Assembly (NCBI GenBank): GCA_905221615.1
Contig: CAJNDT010006147.1
Coordinates: forward strand, 1,231,152-1,295,151
Length of the DNA stretch: 64,000 nt
DNA from: Symbiodinium sp. CCMP2592
Lineage: Eukaryota; Sar; Dinophyceae; Suessiales; Symbiodiniaceae
Direction: 5' to 3'
Shown here: positions 32,861 to 43,148 of the stretch, piece after piece
Position numbering within the stretch: the first letter of the stretch is position 1
Layout of the letters: each line of letters starts with the position of its first letter
Notes under the pieces: model-generated
Databases searched by the model: none
What the model was told of the DNA's origin: nothing
What the model saw: only the letters and a program-made list of their open reading frames with translations
Position numbers and translations under genes: made by a program

Positions 32861-33970
32861 GAGCAAAAGAGAGGGAAAACAAACAGACATGCAGAAATGC
32901 AAGGGACAGTGAGCGAAGGAGGCAGCGTGAGCAACAGAAACGACCTGAGAGGAATTAAATGGGTGATCCTTCATACTTGTTTGTTTTTTTCTGCATCCAA
33001 CAGGAGTCGGGTTGAGGGAGTTGCATCGCGCACCTGGTGGGCAACGACAGGCTTGCAGCTATTGTGTAATTACATTAATACTGCCAATCACTACAGCCTG
33101 ATCGTGCCTCTACCCAGAGCTAGAGCGACTCATTGAAAAGCAGACAAGCTGAGTCAGCTGAGCTGGCAAATTTCAAAAGGCTACCCTAGTATGCCTGATA
33201 CAGCCTTCTAGATGACATCTCCGCCAGCAGCTAATGCCTGGACCCAGCAAGCCAGCATAGCAAAAAACGAAAGGCCCTGTACCAACACGAGTGCCCTGCA
33301 GAGTATTGTATATGTAGTTTTCAATATACAAGATCACTGGAGTCGTAGATAGTCTAAAGCTTCTAACAACAGCTAGCTGTTAAGGATGGCAATGCTCGTG
33401 GTACTCACGGACTGGCCATGCAACTAAAACATCGGTTCCTGAAAACCCTTGTAGCTGAATAAACCCTTTCTTGTCCCCAGCTCTTGCAGCCAGTACCGGA
33501 AAAGTGCAAATTGCGCTGGTGGGCGCTTGCTGCCACAGACATGTATCTGCTTACTACATCATAGCACCTCGAGAACAGCAACTGCCGCTTACCCAGCTGC
33601 CACGATCAGCCACTAGCCTATGGAACCATAGAAACCTGGAAAGCATAGCTAGCGTACACTTTAGCCAGCACATGGCCACTACTTAAAGGTACATGATGTA
33701 CTTTGATCCCATAAGCTTTGGCTTTTCTCAGAATCAGATGCATCAAGCGCGTTTGTCCTTAAGGGCATGCACCCTCGCCACACCCACTGCGAAGTCCTGC
33801 CAAAAGTTCGATAAAACAGGATTTGTGGTGTCATTAGAGTACTATATATGCTTCACTCACCATAGTCCCTGACTCAGGCTTAGGATTAGGGATACGGGTT
33901 AAGGTTTAAGGGATAATGGTTGAGGATTCTTATGCTCGTCGCGGAATTCCCGTAGCATCGTTCAAGCCCA
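32861..33970. other. intergenic or intron sequence, nothing recognised
   Basis: No palindromic element, no telomere tract apart from weak TTAGGG-like motifs at 33870-33930, and no convincing exon. Confidence 0.35.
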
Positions 33971-33971
33971 A

Positions 33972-34115
33972 GCTTAGGCACACAGTTCCCAGCAACACAT
34001 GTATCCTGTTGTGTCGTGTGTCGATCTGTCCTCCTTGGAGACAAACAGCAGATAAGCCTTTGCCACTTCCTGCGACGGTTTAGTGTCTAGGGTTAGGGGT
34101 TTAAAGGGAGAGGGA

Positions 34116-34194
<79 letters not shown>

Positions 34195-35906
34195 TGAGCA
34201 AGGCAAAGGGTTTGAAGCTTGCATGGCCTTGACTTTTTCCTGCCATTCAGCTTCATCGACTGTATCATCCAGCATCTTCAGATCCTGCAACAGTTTTTTT
34301 GGAGAACTTCATATTGTAACGATAAAGATCATAAGTACCTTGTACTTCGCTTCCAGGGCATCCTTCATGGTCTTTAGCGAAACCAACACCCCCTCGGCTT
34401 CATCCAGGCCCTGCAGCTGGAGCTGGAGCCGAGCACAGGCACCAACCTTTCAGGGAGAAGTTTATCCAATATCGTACGATTATTACTAGGGCTTTAAAGT
34501 TCCATCCATCCCACATAACAAAACACCTTACACTTATCATAATCAATGCCCTACATAAACCCCCAATACCCTAATTCAAATTGAAATCGTTTTCGTACCC
34601 CAAAAGATTGGCACCTTTCCGAGGACCTCCTTCTCCATCGATTTTTTCGTATCCTGGCGGTTGAACCGTGGTAGTGCTTCACGTAGATCGGATGCCCGGC
34701 ACTTTGAAAGCTCAAAAATCCCGGGCTTCATGGCCGGCGGCCCCTTCGCTTTTGCTTTCGCCTTTGCCCCACCCTTCGCAGCCGCCGCCTTCCCAACAGC
34801 CTTCGGTTCCGGAGTGGGGCCTGCAGGTCAGGGCTGTCGGGTTTAAGGTTTGGGGCTTTGGGGTTTAAGAGCAGTGTGATAGCCAGCCTCCAGCAGCATT
34901 CTCCAGAGCCACTTTTGCCGAAGGCTCCGGAGTGGGCAGCGACGAAGACCTGGATCAGTGGCCGCCCCAAGTGTAATCAGGATTTGGGGTACAGGGTTTC
35001 ATATTCGGCATTTCGGTTTAAGGGTTTAGGGTAGTGGTTAAGAGTTCGGCATTTGGTTTAAGGGTTCTAGTACTCATTAGGTTGCAGCGGAATGCAACCT
35101 AGTATGCAATCACCGAGGATGCAAGTTTCAGGGCTTAAGGTTTATATAGGGGTTTAGGGCTAGGGCTTTGCAGGGAGTTGCGATATGGCGTGTTTAGATT
35201 TTTGTTCTTGGGGGTACAAGTTGCTTAGAGTGGCAAAGATCGAAACACATTATTTCTCGAACATCTACTTTGCAGCTAGGGTGCATTTCTTGAAAGAGCT
35301 GTTTCGCAAGTGGCCGTTGATCCTGAGCCAGCGAGCGGACATTCGCCTCGATCTCTCGGCGCTTCTCAAAAAGCTCCGTCTCAGACATCTCAGTAAAGAT
35401 GTTGAAGAGCTTGTGCCCAGATCCCACGGGGAAGTTCGGATCATCTCTGAAACCTTAGAAAGAAATTAAATTCTGCTGTAGTCTCAACATCGAATAGGAG
35501 CTTTCAGACAGCAATACACTGAGATACCTGCGGCCTTCCTGCACAGCAAAGTGGATCGCCATCCTCGCTTTCTCTTGATTCGGGGCGTAGTGGGCATAAA
35601 CCTGCTCTTCAGTCAATGCCTCCTTCTTCTTCTTCTTCTCTTGCCTTAGTTCTATAGAATCACCGAATGACTTAGGGACCCTGAATTGGCAAACTGCATG
35701 AAGAATTGAGGCAACTTAGAACTAGGCTCCGTCATGATGTCTTTCATGATGAAACTGACGGTGGTCTTGGTAACATCGCATCCATTCTGGAAGAACAGCT
35801 GCACAATGTTCTTGCGGCTTTCACCACCGTTTCGCCACTGCTCGAGAATCTCAAAGGTGCATTTGTGTGGATTTGTCGTCAAACTATCCTCAACTTGAGG
35901 CCCTGA
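33972..35906 (-). CDS. multi-exon gene with a W-x-x-G-G-x-x-R motif domain
   Basis: Exons read on this strand: 35700-35906 (TFEILEQWRNGGESRKNIV then QLFFQNGCDVTKT), 35536-35650 (KKKKKEALTEEQVYAHYAPN then QEKARMAIHFAVQEGRR), 35220-35445 (PNFPVGSGHKLFNIFTEMSE, a charged helix follows), 34630-34830 (Ala/Lys-rich linker then PGIFELSKCRASDLREALP), 34345-34445 (LQGLDEAEGVLVSLKTMKDA), 34205-34285 (LKMLDDTVDEAEWQEKVKA) and a last exon to the stop at 33972. The W-x-x-GG-x-x-R-x-x-(I/L)-(V/L) pattern recalls a domain common in dinoflagellate expanded protein families. The C-terminal half is helical and charged, likely coiled coil. It may be a separate gene or the 3' part of the methyltransferase-like gene directly upstream (36010-37006). 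A long GA microsatellite lies in the last intron. Confidence 0.45.
34103..34192. repeat. (GA)n microsatellite in an intron
   Basis: Pure AG/GA dinucleotides for about 80 bp, preceded by GGGAGAGGGAGAGG. It separates two coding-like segments of the - strand gene and gives a pyrimidine (CT) run in its transcript. Confidence 0.9.
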
Positions 35907-36009
35907 GAAGATCTGGCAAGTAGCTGATAATTTGCATATGAATAGACGTCTCGGAATTACCACTCATGATATCTTTTGTAGTTTTAGTTTACTGCAGTCT
36001 AGTGGCTTG

Positions 36010-37006
36010 TTGGAGTAGAAAGATGTCAGCTTTGCAGTCCAGTGCTTCCAGGCTCCAAGATAAGTGTTGATCGAACATTGGCCACGCAGCCGGACTATCT
36101 GAACCCACCTGGGGTGTGAGCTCATCATACTCGAAGCTGGCTGCTCCAAGATGTAGTTGCCGCCCATCCACAGCCCCAACATCAGACACATCATTGTCCT
36201 GTTAGCTTACAAGGGCGCAGATCCAGGGAACCCAAAATTCAGCACATGCCCGAGGTCCTTGAAACCATTTTGTTGGCCTGGGTGATGTTGATGTTGCTGA
36301 CATCTCCAAGGGGGCACGTCAAACCTGCAGAGATGGATGGTTTCTCAGTCGAGCTAGATGCACTAGTGATATATGCAGCAATTAGGCTCCCCACTCCGTT
36401 TATTGATTGCTCGATTGATCCATACCCAGCTGCTGCACGCAGGCGAAGCCATGATGAACCTTCAGGCAAGGGCCCCGGAACATGATAGTATTGTAAAATT
36501 CAGCACTTCAGTGGCCTGGCACCTTTCGGATCCAAGCACAGGATCGAATGGATCATGAGCCTAGGGTTGCAGGATCTTGATTGAACAGTTGGTCTTGGTG
36601 CAAGCCGTCTGTTAGAGCCGAGTCACGCAAAGCCTGCTGCATGAAATATGTTCATAGATGGATTCAATTCCAGGTCATGTGAGGCCACACGATACCCGCG
36701 GCTTGTGAGGCCAGCCTCGATCGGTGTATTTCGGAACTTGTTGGATGGAGCTGGGGGTCTAGTAGTGGCTCTGCTTAAGGCTCTGGCAGTCACAGCACCA
36801 GCACCCGAAAAGAGATCGACACAATCGTATCGTGCCGAAACTGGTACTTCGGAGTTCCAAAGCCGAGCTGCAAAAGCATAGCAGATCCAGTGGGAGCCAG
36901 CAAAATAAAATGATTTCTGGACAAGCAGCAGTAGGAGGCAAACTAGGATGAGCATCTTCGGAACACTCGCTTGCAGCATAGATTCCACCAGGGCTTTATA
37001 AGCCAT
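36010..37006 (-). CDS. cytosine-methyltransferase-like protein (DLFSG/CSSW/EQP family)
   Basis: Four exons, reading right to left. At 36623-37006 the ATG at 37006 opens MAYKALVESM, followed by a hydrophobic stretch (residues 19-30), then YDCVDLFSGAGAVTARAL and, after about 20 residues that may be an unspliced insert, RGYRVASHDLELNPSMNIF. At 36375-36460: MASPACSSWVWINRAINKR. At 36256-36325: CPLGDVSNINITQANKMVSR. At 36010-36198: MMCLMLGLWMGGNYILEQPA then SSMMSSHPRW. DLFSG-x-G is the S-adenosylmethionine-binding motif I of C5 DNA methyltransferases, and PxCSSW occupies the place of the catalytic Pro-Cys motif. The later GD...AN-x-M-V-x-R and EQP-x-x-S blocks are diagnostic of a dinoflagellate-expanded family as I remember it. 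Target-recognition and classic QxR motifs are not visible, so enzymatic activity is uncertain. Intron borders are approximate. No signal peptide is claimed. Confidence 0.6.
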
Positions 37007-37024
37007 TGCCGTAGGGCACCTTAG

Positions 37025-37480
37025 TCAAGACACCCAATGAGATACTGCCACATCAGGCTTCAATGGTCTAATATCAAACCAAAGCGCAGACTCAGGAACA
37101 GCAGCCAGGAGTAGCTCGCCATTGCCATACGGACACAGACCAAAACTCACACACCCCGCACATGCACACACACCCTGACTGTCACAGTCACAACATATTG
37201 TGAAGCATGAGCTGCACATCGAGTCGCATGGATCGGCCCTCAAATGCCCAGTTCGCCTAGGATGACTAGACCTTCGATCGGTAGAAGAAGCTACATACAC
37301 AAAAGACACAGTGCTGATCCCTCAAGCTTCAATCGGCCTTTGACCCCCATCGATGTCACAGCACTGCATGCACTTCTGCAGGGAGGGGGGCGGACCTGTT
37401 GCATTGCACTCCTCGCCCTCGCAGGCAGCGTGCGATCGCTTCCGTGAAGAGCTCGACGAAGACTTCTCACCTGGCCATTG
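37025..37480 (-). other. Cys-rich coding-like exons upstream of the methyltransferase-like gene
   Basis: On this strand one frame gives HAACEGEECNATGPPP then SLQKCMQCCDID (about 37330-37440) and another gives CDSMCSSCFTICCDCD then SQGVCACAGC (about 37140-37230). The Cys spacing (C-x4-C, C-x2-C, C-x-C) suggests zinc-binding. They may be 5' exons of the 36010-37006 gene, since both lie in its orientation, but frames cannot be joined with confidence. Confidence 0.3.
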
Positions 37481-38176
37481 CAGTATTCACTACCCTGTGA
37501 ACCAAAGACCATATTGCAAAAGTAGCTTAAGCCGGCACAACTTCGCACATCAGAAGAAACTTTTGGTCTCACACGCTTTGCCCAAGCTTCAGATTTCAGA
37601 GTCTGGTGTGATCTCATCCGACAGGCCTAAGATTGCACAACGACACACCAATCCCGATCTGTGCCTGGTCAGAAGCCAAAACCATTGCCGACGAGTCTCT
37701 GCTTCATAGAAGTGGAGTCTGTAGCGTTTGCGGAATCATCTGACCTGCACAGATCGACGGCGATGATCTAGATTTAGTAAGCTTTGAGCTAGCAGGTGAT
37801 CGAAGATCGAAAAGTGATTGGCTCACCCAGAAACCCAGATATCCTACTACCCAGCCCTAAAACCCTACAATCTATAGTTAAGCCCCATAGAACAATAATC
37901 CCGAACAAGGTATAGTCTCATATCTGGGGATTCACATCCCAGGCCTGGGACATTACCTTAAACCCTGAACCCACTAAGCCTAAGGCATCCCGTGCTCTTG
38001 CAAGGCACGAAGCCCGTTATTTTCTATATCAAGCAAATATACACTAGGGGTTTAAGGCTCAAGGGTTCAAAGCGAAACCAAGGGCTCAATTCTAAGCCTC
38101 AGCAACATATCTGAAGACTAGGGACAATCCTGAAGCACAAGCCCTCAACCCTAAACCCTAACTTTTCAAGTTTGGC
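37481..38176. other. intergenic, CCCTAAA motifs only
   Basis: Scattered CCCTAAAACCC, CCTGAACCC and CCTAACT motifs between 37850 and 38165. No gene is supported. Confidence 0.4.
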
Positions 38177-39546
38177 TCAAACACGGCTCAAGCAGGCCTT
38201 CTGCGTGGCATATGCAACTGCCAGCTCGTGTGCAGCCATATCGATCTCATCTTTTGCTGTCAGATCGAGGAAGCCTTCGGCACTTAAGTAGGACATGAAG
38301 GCCCTTTGCGCATTGCCGCCGGTAGCAAGGCCCCGGTTGCGAAGTTCCTCAGCCACATGCCTCAGCTATATGCAGCAAGAAAGTAGACACAGCATCTACC
38401 CCAGCCAAAACCCGCACACACACACACACACAATACCACATTAATTCGGAATAACATCTCAGTGCTGACAACAGGTGCATATCAAAGGCTTCGATAGCAG
38501 CTTCAAATCTCCAGGAGTGAGGGGGCCCATTCGGAACATAACGGCCAGCGAAACTCTTGCGATCCCCAGCCACATCCTTAGGAACCGCAGCTTCATCCCC
38601 ACCATCCCTCGGATCCGCAGCTGCCTCAACCTCGGTCGGATCCACAGCAGCTGGAGTCGCTGCCTTTTTTGGCGACTGCGTCGGCTTTATCTTTTTTGGG
38701 GCCGCCGTCGGCTTCACCCTTGCCCTGGGTTTCGTCTTCGTCCTTGGCTTCATCACTTTCCTAGCCTTCTCCTTTGCCTTAGCTTCAGATCGAAGTACAT
38801 AGGTCAGAATACCGCAGGACCCACATATACTCAAGCAATAAATCTGAAAAGGTTCTGCAGGCTCTGCAGATGGGTGGACGAAGGCCCGGTCTCCACACAC
38901 CATTGCAAAAGTGGCCTCCTGTTCTTCCCCGTCAGAGTCGTCCACTTCGATGGGGTCCTGTTTATTTTCAGTATACATGAATATGTATATGTGCTTATGC
39001 ATGTATTATATGTGCATATAGAAACGCATTTGGCTGGCATGTTAAGACCGAGACCTCGCCAAACAGCTTCCGGTGAGCCTCCTGATACTTCTTCTGAGCA
39101 GCCTTGGCAGCTCAGACAGAATTAATTGAGGAACAAGACACATGATAACACCTGCACATGAATCGAACCCAAACATGCCTGCCGTCTAGGTGCCAGCTGT
39201 GCTGCAGTAGGCACAGCTTTCGACCTTGATGGCACAGCTGTCGGCCTTGATGGCTCATCTGTCGGCCTTGATGGCTCATCTGTCGGCCTAAATGGCTCAT
39301 CTGTCGACCTTGATGGCTCATCTGTCGACCTTGATGGCTCAGCTGTCGAGCTTGATGGCTCAGCTTTCGCGCTTGATGACGGCCTGAAGCAAGTGACAAA
39401 GCAACATCCAATGGGACACTTCACAACGACTTTAAAAGTGCAAATTTGCAACCAAACCACTCACCCGCAGGAGAATCCACCATCTCCTCCAGGTCATCGA
39501 TTTCCGACGAAGTAAATCGACCCAGATCACCAAATACATCCTCCAT
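38177..39546 (-). CDS. six-exon FAGR-family protein, apparently complete
   Basis: The start ATG at 39546 is followed by MEDVFGDLGRFTSSEIDDLE, with a GT donor near 39467. Exon 2 (39190-39382) encodes a minisatellite of SRSTDEP heptads. Exon 3 (39040-39115): AKAAQKKYQEAHRKLFGEV. Exon 4 (about 38850-38955): DPIEVDDSDGEEQEATFAM. Exon 5 (about 38470-38800): a Lys/Pro/Ala-rich linker (KPTAAPKKIKPTQSPKK), then KSFAGRYVPNGPPHSWRFEA. Exon 6 (38177-38365): LRNRGLATGGNAQRAFMSYL ... YATQKACLSRV and a TGA stop at 38177-38179. The (T/S)FAGR-x-x-P signature followed by a Phe-rich helix is one I recall from many dinoflagellate multi-copy proteins; its biochemical role is unknown. The disordered acidic/basic N-terminal half followed by a folded C-terminal domain fits a nuclear or nucleic-acid-associated protein, but that is inference. 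A (CA)n run lies in the last intron (about 38413-38433). Confidence 0.55.
39200..39380 (-). repeat. 21-bp coding minisatellite (SRSTDEP heptads)
   Basis: About seven to eight copies of a 21-bp unit with core GATGGCTCATCTGTCG on the + strand. Read in frame on - it gives SRSTDEP, FRPTDEP and SRPTDEP variants. Units differ by single bases, so copies have diverged while keeping the frame. Confidence 0.8.
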
Positions 39547-39567
39547 TTTTTGCTCAAGCCTCGAGCT

Positions 39568-40952
39568 TCAAACACATGTGTATGAATAAAGCTGAAAGCA
39601 AAGAATTTGCATGCAGCCCAAGAGGCTCTGCATGATCTTTTTTCGACTTGTTCCTACAAATGCAGGACCCCACAGATGCAGATATGGCTGTGCACACCCA
39701 CAAGCAGCTGTCCTAGTCTTTGCTGGCCACTTCATCATCCTGAAATATGATGCACATCTATGAAACCTGATTGATCTTGTTCCAATTCGGCCAAGGCACT
39801 TGGATTTCAAGCGATCCATTCTTTCATGAAAAGAGCTCCTGGGCTGCCATATTGAAACAATAGATTGGAAACTGAACTCAAAATTTTCGCCTCGCCACTC
39901 AGTCTTTGCCAGCAGCCGGCGTATCCGAGCGAGGCTTCTTTTCAGGATGCTGGCGACCACTTTTCGCTCAAGCTCAGGCAAGTTGTGTAGCCCCGTTTCT
40001 GGATTCTTCGATGCCTGCTCCACCTCAGTTGCTGAGACTGTAACTCTGCGATCTAGAACTTTATATCTCATCCAGGTCACTGCCATCTCAAACACCCGCG
40101 GAGCTGGCACTTTGTCCACGACGACATAACCTAGCTGCATACGTGTCTCAGCCAACTGCACGGGAGCATAAGCAAAAGTGAACCAAAAGAAATCCCTGTA
40201 ACCGAACTGCATGCCATGTGACTCAGCGAATCCATTATTGCATCTACCACAGCGAAAGCTTCGTGGATAATAAAATCTGTGCTGAGCTCGGAGTCTGGGC
40301 ATTCGGCCAGAGCTTTGTGATGCCTTGGCCATAATCCCGCACGAGTCATTGAAGCAATAAAAAACTGCTACCTCTGAGGTTCAATCTGGTCAAAGGCCGC
40401 AAAACTGGCTTCAAAGCCAGCACCATCGTCATAACAACCTCACACAGCTCATCTTTCATATGGTCCAGACAATCCCTATAAGTACATCCCATTGCAAGCA
40501 AGCAGCTTCCTCCTCCGGCGATAAAGCCACTTCAGCTTCCTCCCGGCAGCACATTATTTCCAATGCCCAACAACATAAGAACTTGCCATTAGCTTCAGTC
40601 CTCTGTCTCCATAGCTCCAAACACAGCTCGAGCAGGCACTACTGGAATGCGTATATATATGGATCCATGTAATGCATCAAATGCCCTAGCTTCTCTAAAA
40701 ACCGTTGGCCCTGAGCTCAGGACTCTCCTCTACTTATATAATATGTGCCCTAGGGCAACGAGGAAGGGACTGCAGCTAGATCATGCATGTGGACACCTGT
40801 CTGATCGACTTGAGCATCTGGACTGCAATTAATTTGCAGTCGTCCAGTCTGCCAGCATGCCCACAGAAGTGCAAATTCACTGTAATCATGCAGGGCCACC
40901 TGGTGCTGGAATCACCAGCTTCAAAAGCCGGTTCATCCATCGTCGGATCCAT
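39568..40952 (-). CDS. multi-exon gene of unknown function
   Basis: The probable start at 40952 reads MDPTMDEPAFEAGDSSTR before a GT donor at about 40899. Further exons: about 40500-40640 (LLELCLELWRQRTEANGKFL then MCCREEAEVALSPEEEAACL), 40376-40456 (DELCEVVMTMVLALKPVLRP), 40228-40322 (LAECPDSELSTDFIIHEAFA) and 39840-40165 (LAETRMQLGYVVVDKVPAP then EMAVTWMRYKVLDRRVTVSA). The frame stays open to 39568. The protein is helical and Leu/Glu-rich with no motif that I can name. It lies 21 bp upstream of the ATG of the FAGR-family gene in the same orientation, so the two may be one transcription unit or one gene. Exon order is consistent but several borders are guesses. Confidence 0.45.
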
Positions 40953-41375
40953 GGTCAGCTCAAGAGCTGCAAAAATCGATGCTCATGCTTCGCTACTGCC
41001 GAATGACATGTCAGACCTGCCCAGATGCTTGCTGCCGGCATGCATGCGACTTCAGAGCCACTCCGTGGCAGCTCGGACGAGCGTGTTGCCACAATCACTC
41101 ATCACCAGCAGCCGTGCTTCAAGTGGTATATGTTGTTTATGTGAGCGAGATGAGATTTTTATATGGGTACATGTGTGCATATAGTATATACACAGAGAGG
41201 AAGCGACCCCTATTGGGGCACTGCGACTCTGCGATCTATAGGAGTTAGGGTTCAGGTTTTTCTCCCAATAGTTGAGCCAAACTACAGCTTAGGGCTTAGG
41301 GTTTTTTCTCGAAAGCGATTTGAGCCATGTCTATACAAATTCGCATGCATACTGCAAAAGCAAATTCGAAGCACA
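40953..41375. other. no supported gene
   Basis: Upstream side of the unknown gene. Small frames on the + strand overlap it and have no motifs. TTAGGG motifs reappear near 41245-41300. Confidence 0.35.
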
Positions 41376-41379
41376 CGAC

Positions 41380-41810
41380 GTGCTTATTTATCCTGCCAAA
41401 GTTTTCTTTCACAGGGCGACAGACAGAGCATGAATCCATGCCAGCAAGATTTCGGTTTGAGCCAAATCGTGAACTCACATGCAATATATAGCTAGAAAGC
41501 TGTTCAAACTGTATCTGTCGATTGCAGCAAACCAGCAAGATATACCTACATCTTGCCAGAATGATGCATCTGGAGCCGAACCAAGCAGGACGAAACATCA
41601 TGAGATGAACTTGCCTTGTGCTTGCTTTAAGTTTCCTTGCAAAAGGCGACAGAAAGGGCACGAACCCATGCCAGCAAGCTTTCGGTTTGAGCCATATCAC
41701 GAACTCACGATATATATCGAAAGATAAAAACTTCAAACTATACCTGTCGATCGCAGAAAACTGGCAAAATGTACCTACATCTTGCCAGAATTTACGAGTT
41801 TGAGCCGAAC
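41380..41810. repeat. direct duplication of about 200-230 bp
   Basis: Copy 1 (41380-41581) and copy 2 (41618-41810) both run GTGCTT, GGCGACAGA, CCATGCCAGCAAG, TTTCGGTTTGAGCCA, GAACTCAC, TATACCTACATCTTGCCAG or TGTACCTACATCTTGCCAG, and GAGCCGAAC. I estimate the copies at about 80 % identical. The function is unknown. Confidence 0.75.
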
Positions 41811-42044
41811 CCCATCAGAAAAATCGTCATAAGCTGAGGTCCCCCTGTCAAAAGCGCGAATAGCTCATTTTTTGCGGCGAGCCACTTCCGAGCCATGAAG
41901 AAAGAGCGACAGTCTCCATTTAGATGCCGTTCGCACTTTTTTTCGGCGAAAGAGACCTCTCCGGGTTTCTGCTCTCAGACCTTTGTTCAGGTGCAAAGGC
42001 AGTCTCACACGCCCGCAATGAGCAGAGCCCGCTCGCTCAGCGTC

Positions 42045-42105
42045 CAATAATAATAGTAGTAGCAGCAGCAGCAGTAGTAGTAATAGTAGCAGCAGCAGTA
42101 GCCAT
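42045..42105. repeat. (AGT/AGC)n microsatellite
   Basis: AATAGT, AGTAGT and AGCAGC triplets in series. The short Val/Ala-rich frame through it is not a gene. Confidence 0.85.
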
Positions 42106-42249
42106 AGCCCCTTAGAGTTTTTGAGGGAATGATGAGTTCACATCCAAAAACCCTGGCTTATCTCAGACTTCGCTCGACGGGCCTTGAAAGTGAGCTAAGG
42201 GGTACCAGGTACCATAATTAGGGTTTAGGGTTTAGGGTTTAGGGTTGCC

Positions 42250-42350
42250 GAACCTTTGATATTGGAGGAGCTAAGGAGCCAGGGATGATGATAATCCCTA
42301 TTGAATAAGGAGCTAAAGAGCCCAGGGAACCCCAAAACCGCTGGTTAGTT
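42250..42350. mobile_element. dispersed repeat, family M
   Basis: GAACCTTTGATATTGGAGG through GGTTAGTTG. The 100-bp sequence is about 90 % or more identical to 54722-54823. It has an internal direct repeat (GGAGCTAAGGAGCCAGGGA / GGAGCTAAAGAGCCCAGGGA) rather than full-length inverted arms. Confidence 0.75.
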
Positions 42351-42581
42351 GTAGTGCAGTCCAGAAATTCGTACATCAAAAGGTTGTTCCAGTTCAGCGG
42401 GCTCTCTAAGGGTTGCTGTGAGGTTGTGATAGGGCTTAGGGCCTTGGGTTTGTGCGTTGAAGGGTAAGTTAGGGTTTGTGGCTGAGCCCCTGCAGAGAGA
42501 AAAATCCCACATCCCGTAAATCTGATACCCGCACCCATCGCTCCGAAACCCACCGAGTCAAACCCTAAACACTTGCAACAA

Positions 42582-42682
42582 CTAGGACCCAGAGTAGGCC
42601 CTTATTCCACTGTTTTAGGGTTTAGGTTCTCTTATAACCCCCTTTAAACCAGCAACAAGTGCACCCTTTCTATTCCTAGGCC
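42582..42682. mobile_element. palindromic element, family J
   Basis: CTAGGACCCAGAGTAGGCCC on the left and TTCTATTCCTAGGCCTA on the right. The core GGGTTTAGGTT and CCCCCTTTAAACCAG matches 18788-18898. Confidence 0.6.
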
Positions 42683-43148
42683 TAAACCCTAAACCCCGAA
42701 AACACTAAATACCCCAAATCCTAAACTGCAGATCCCAAGCTCTGACTGAAGCATTTCAAACCCCGGAAGGCAGACTGGCTTCCTGCCTACGAGGTTCGGG
42801 GGCTTCGGGTCTAAGGTGTAGGGTTTTGGGTTTCGGACGACGGGTCGACACAGAGTTCGGACTTGGGTTTAGGGTTTTGGGGTTTGGGGTTCAGAGAATT
42901 CCGAGTAATGTTAGCAGTTGGGATCTATGTTGCTTGCTTCCGCCCAACTTTGTGGTGAGTGATTAGTTCCCACAGCGTGGGCCCGAAGCCATCAAATCCT
43001 CTATGTTGGAGTCCGTCACTTTTTTGAACTAGGCTCCTCAGTAGTACCCTTTAGCCCTTTATATTTTGGGGTTCCCTGACCAAAGCTGAATAGAAGGAAA
43101 AAGGGCACCCTTATGAACGGGACTCAGGAACCTGGTGAAAGTCACATT
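42683..43148. other. no supported gene
   Basis: TTTAGGG-type motifs at 42770-42900 and a weak palindrome at about 43025-43130 that I could not place in a family. Confidence 0.35.

Noticed and set aside
38475-39125. 216-codon + frame antisense to the FAGR-family gene
   Set aside because: The - strand reading has splice signals, a start, and the FAGR motif; the + frame is its shadow and reads through introns.
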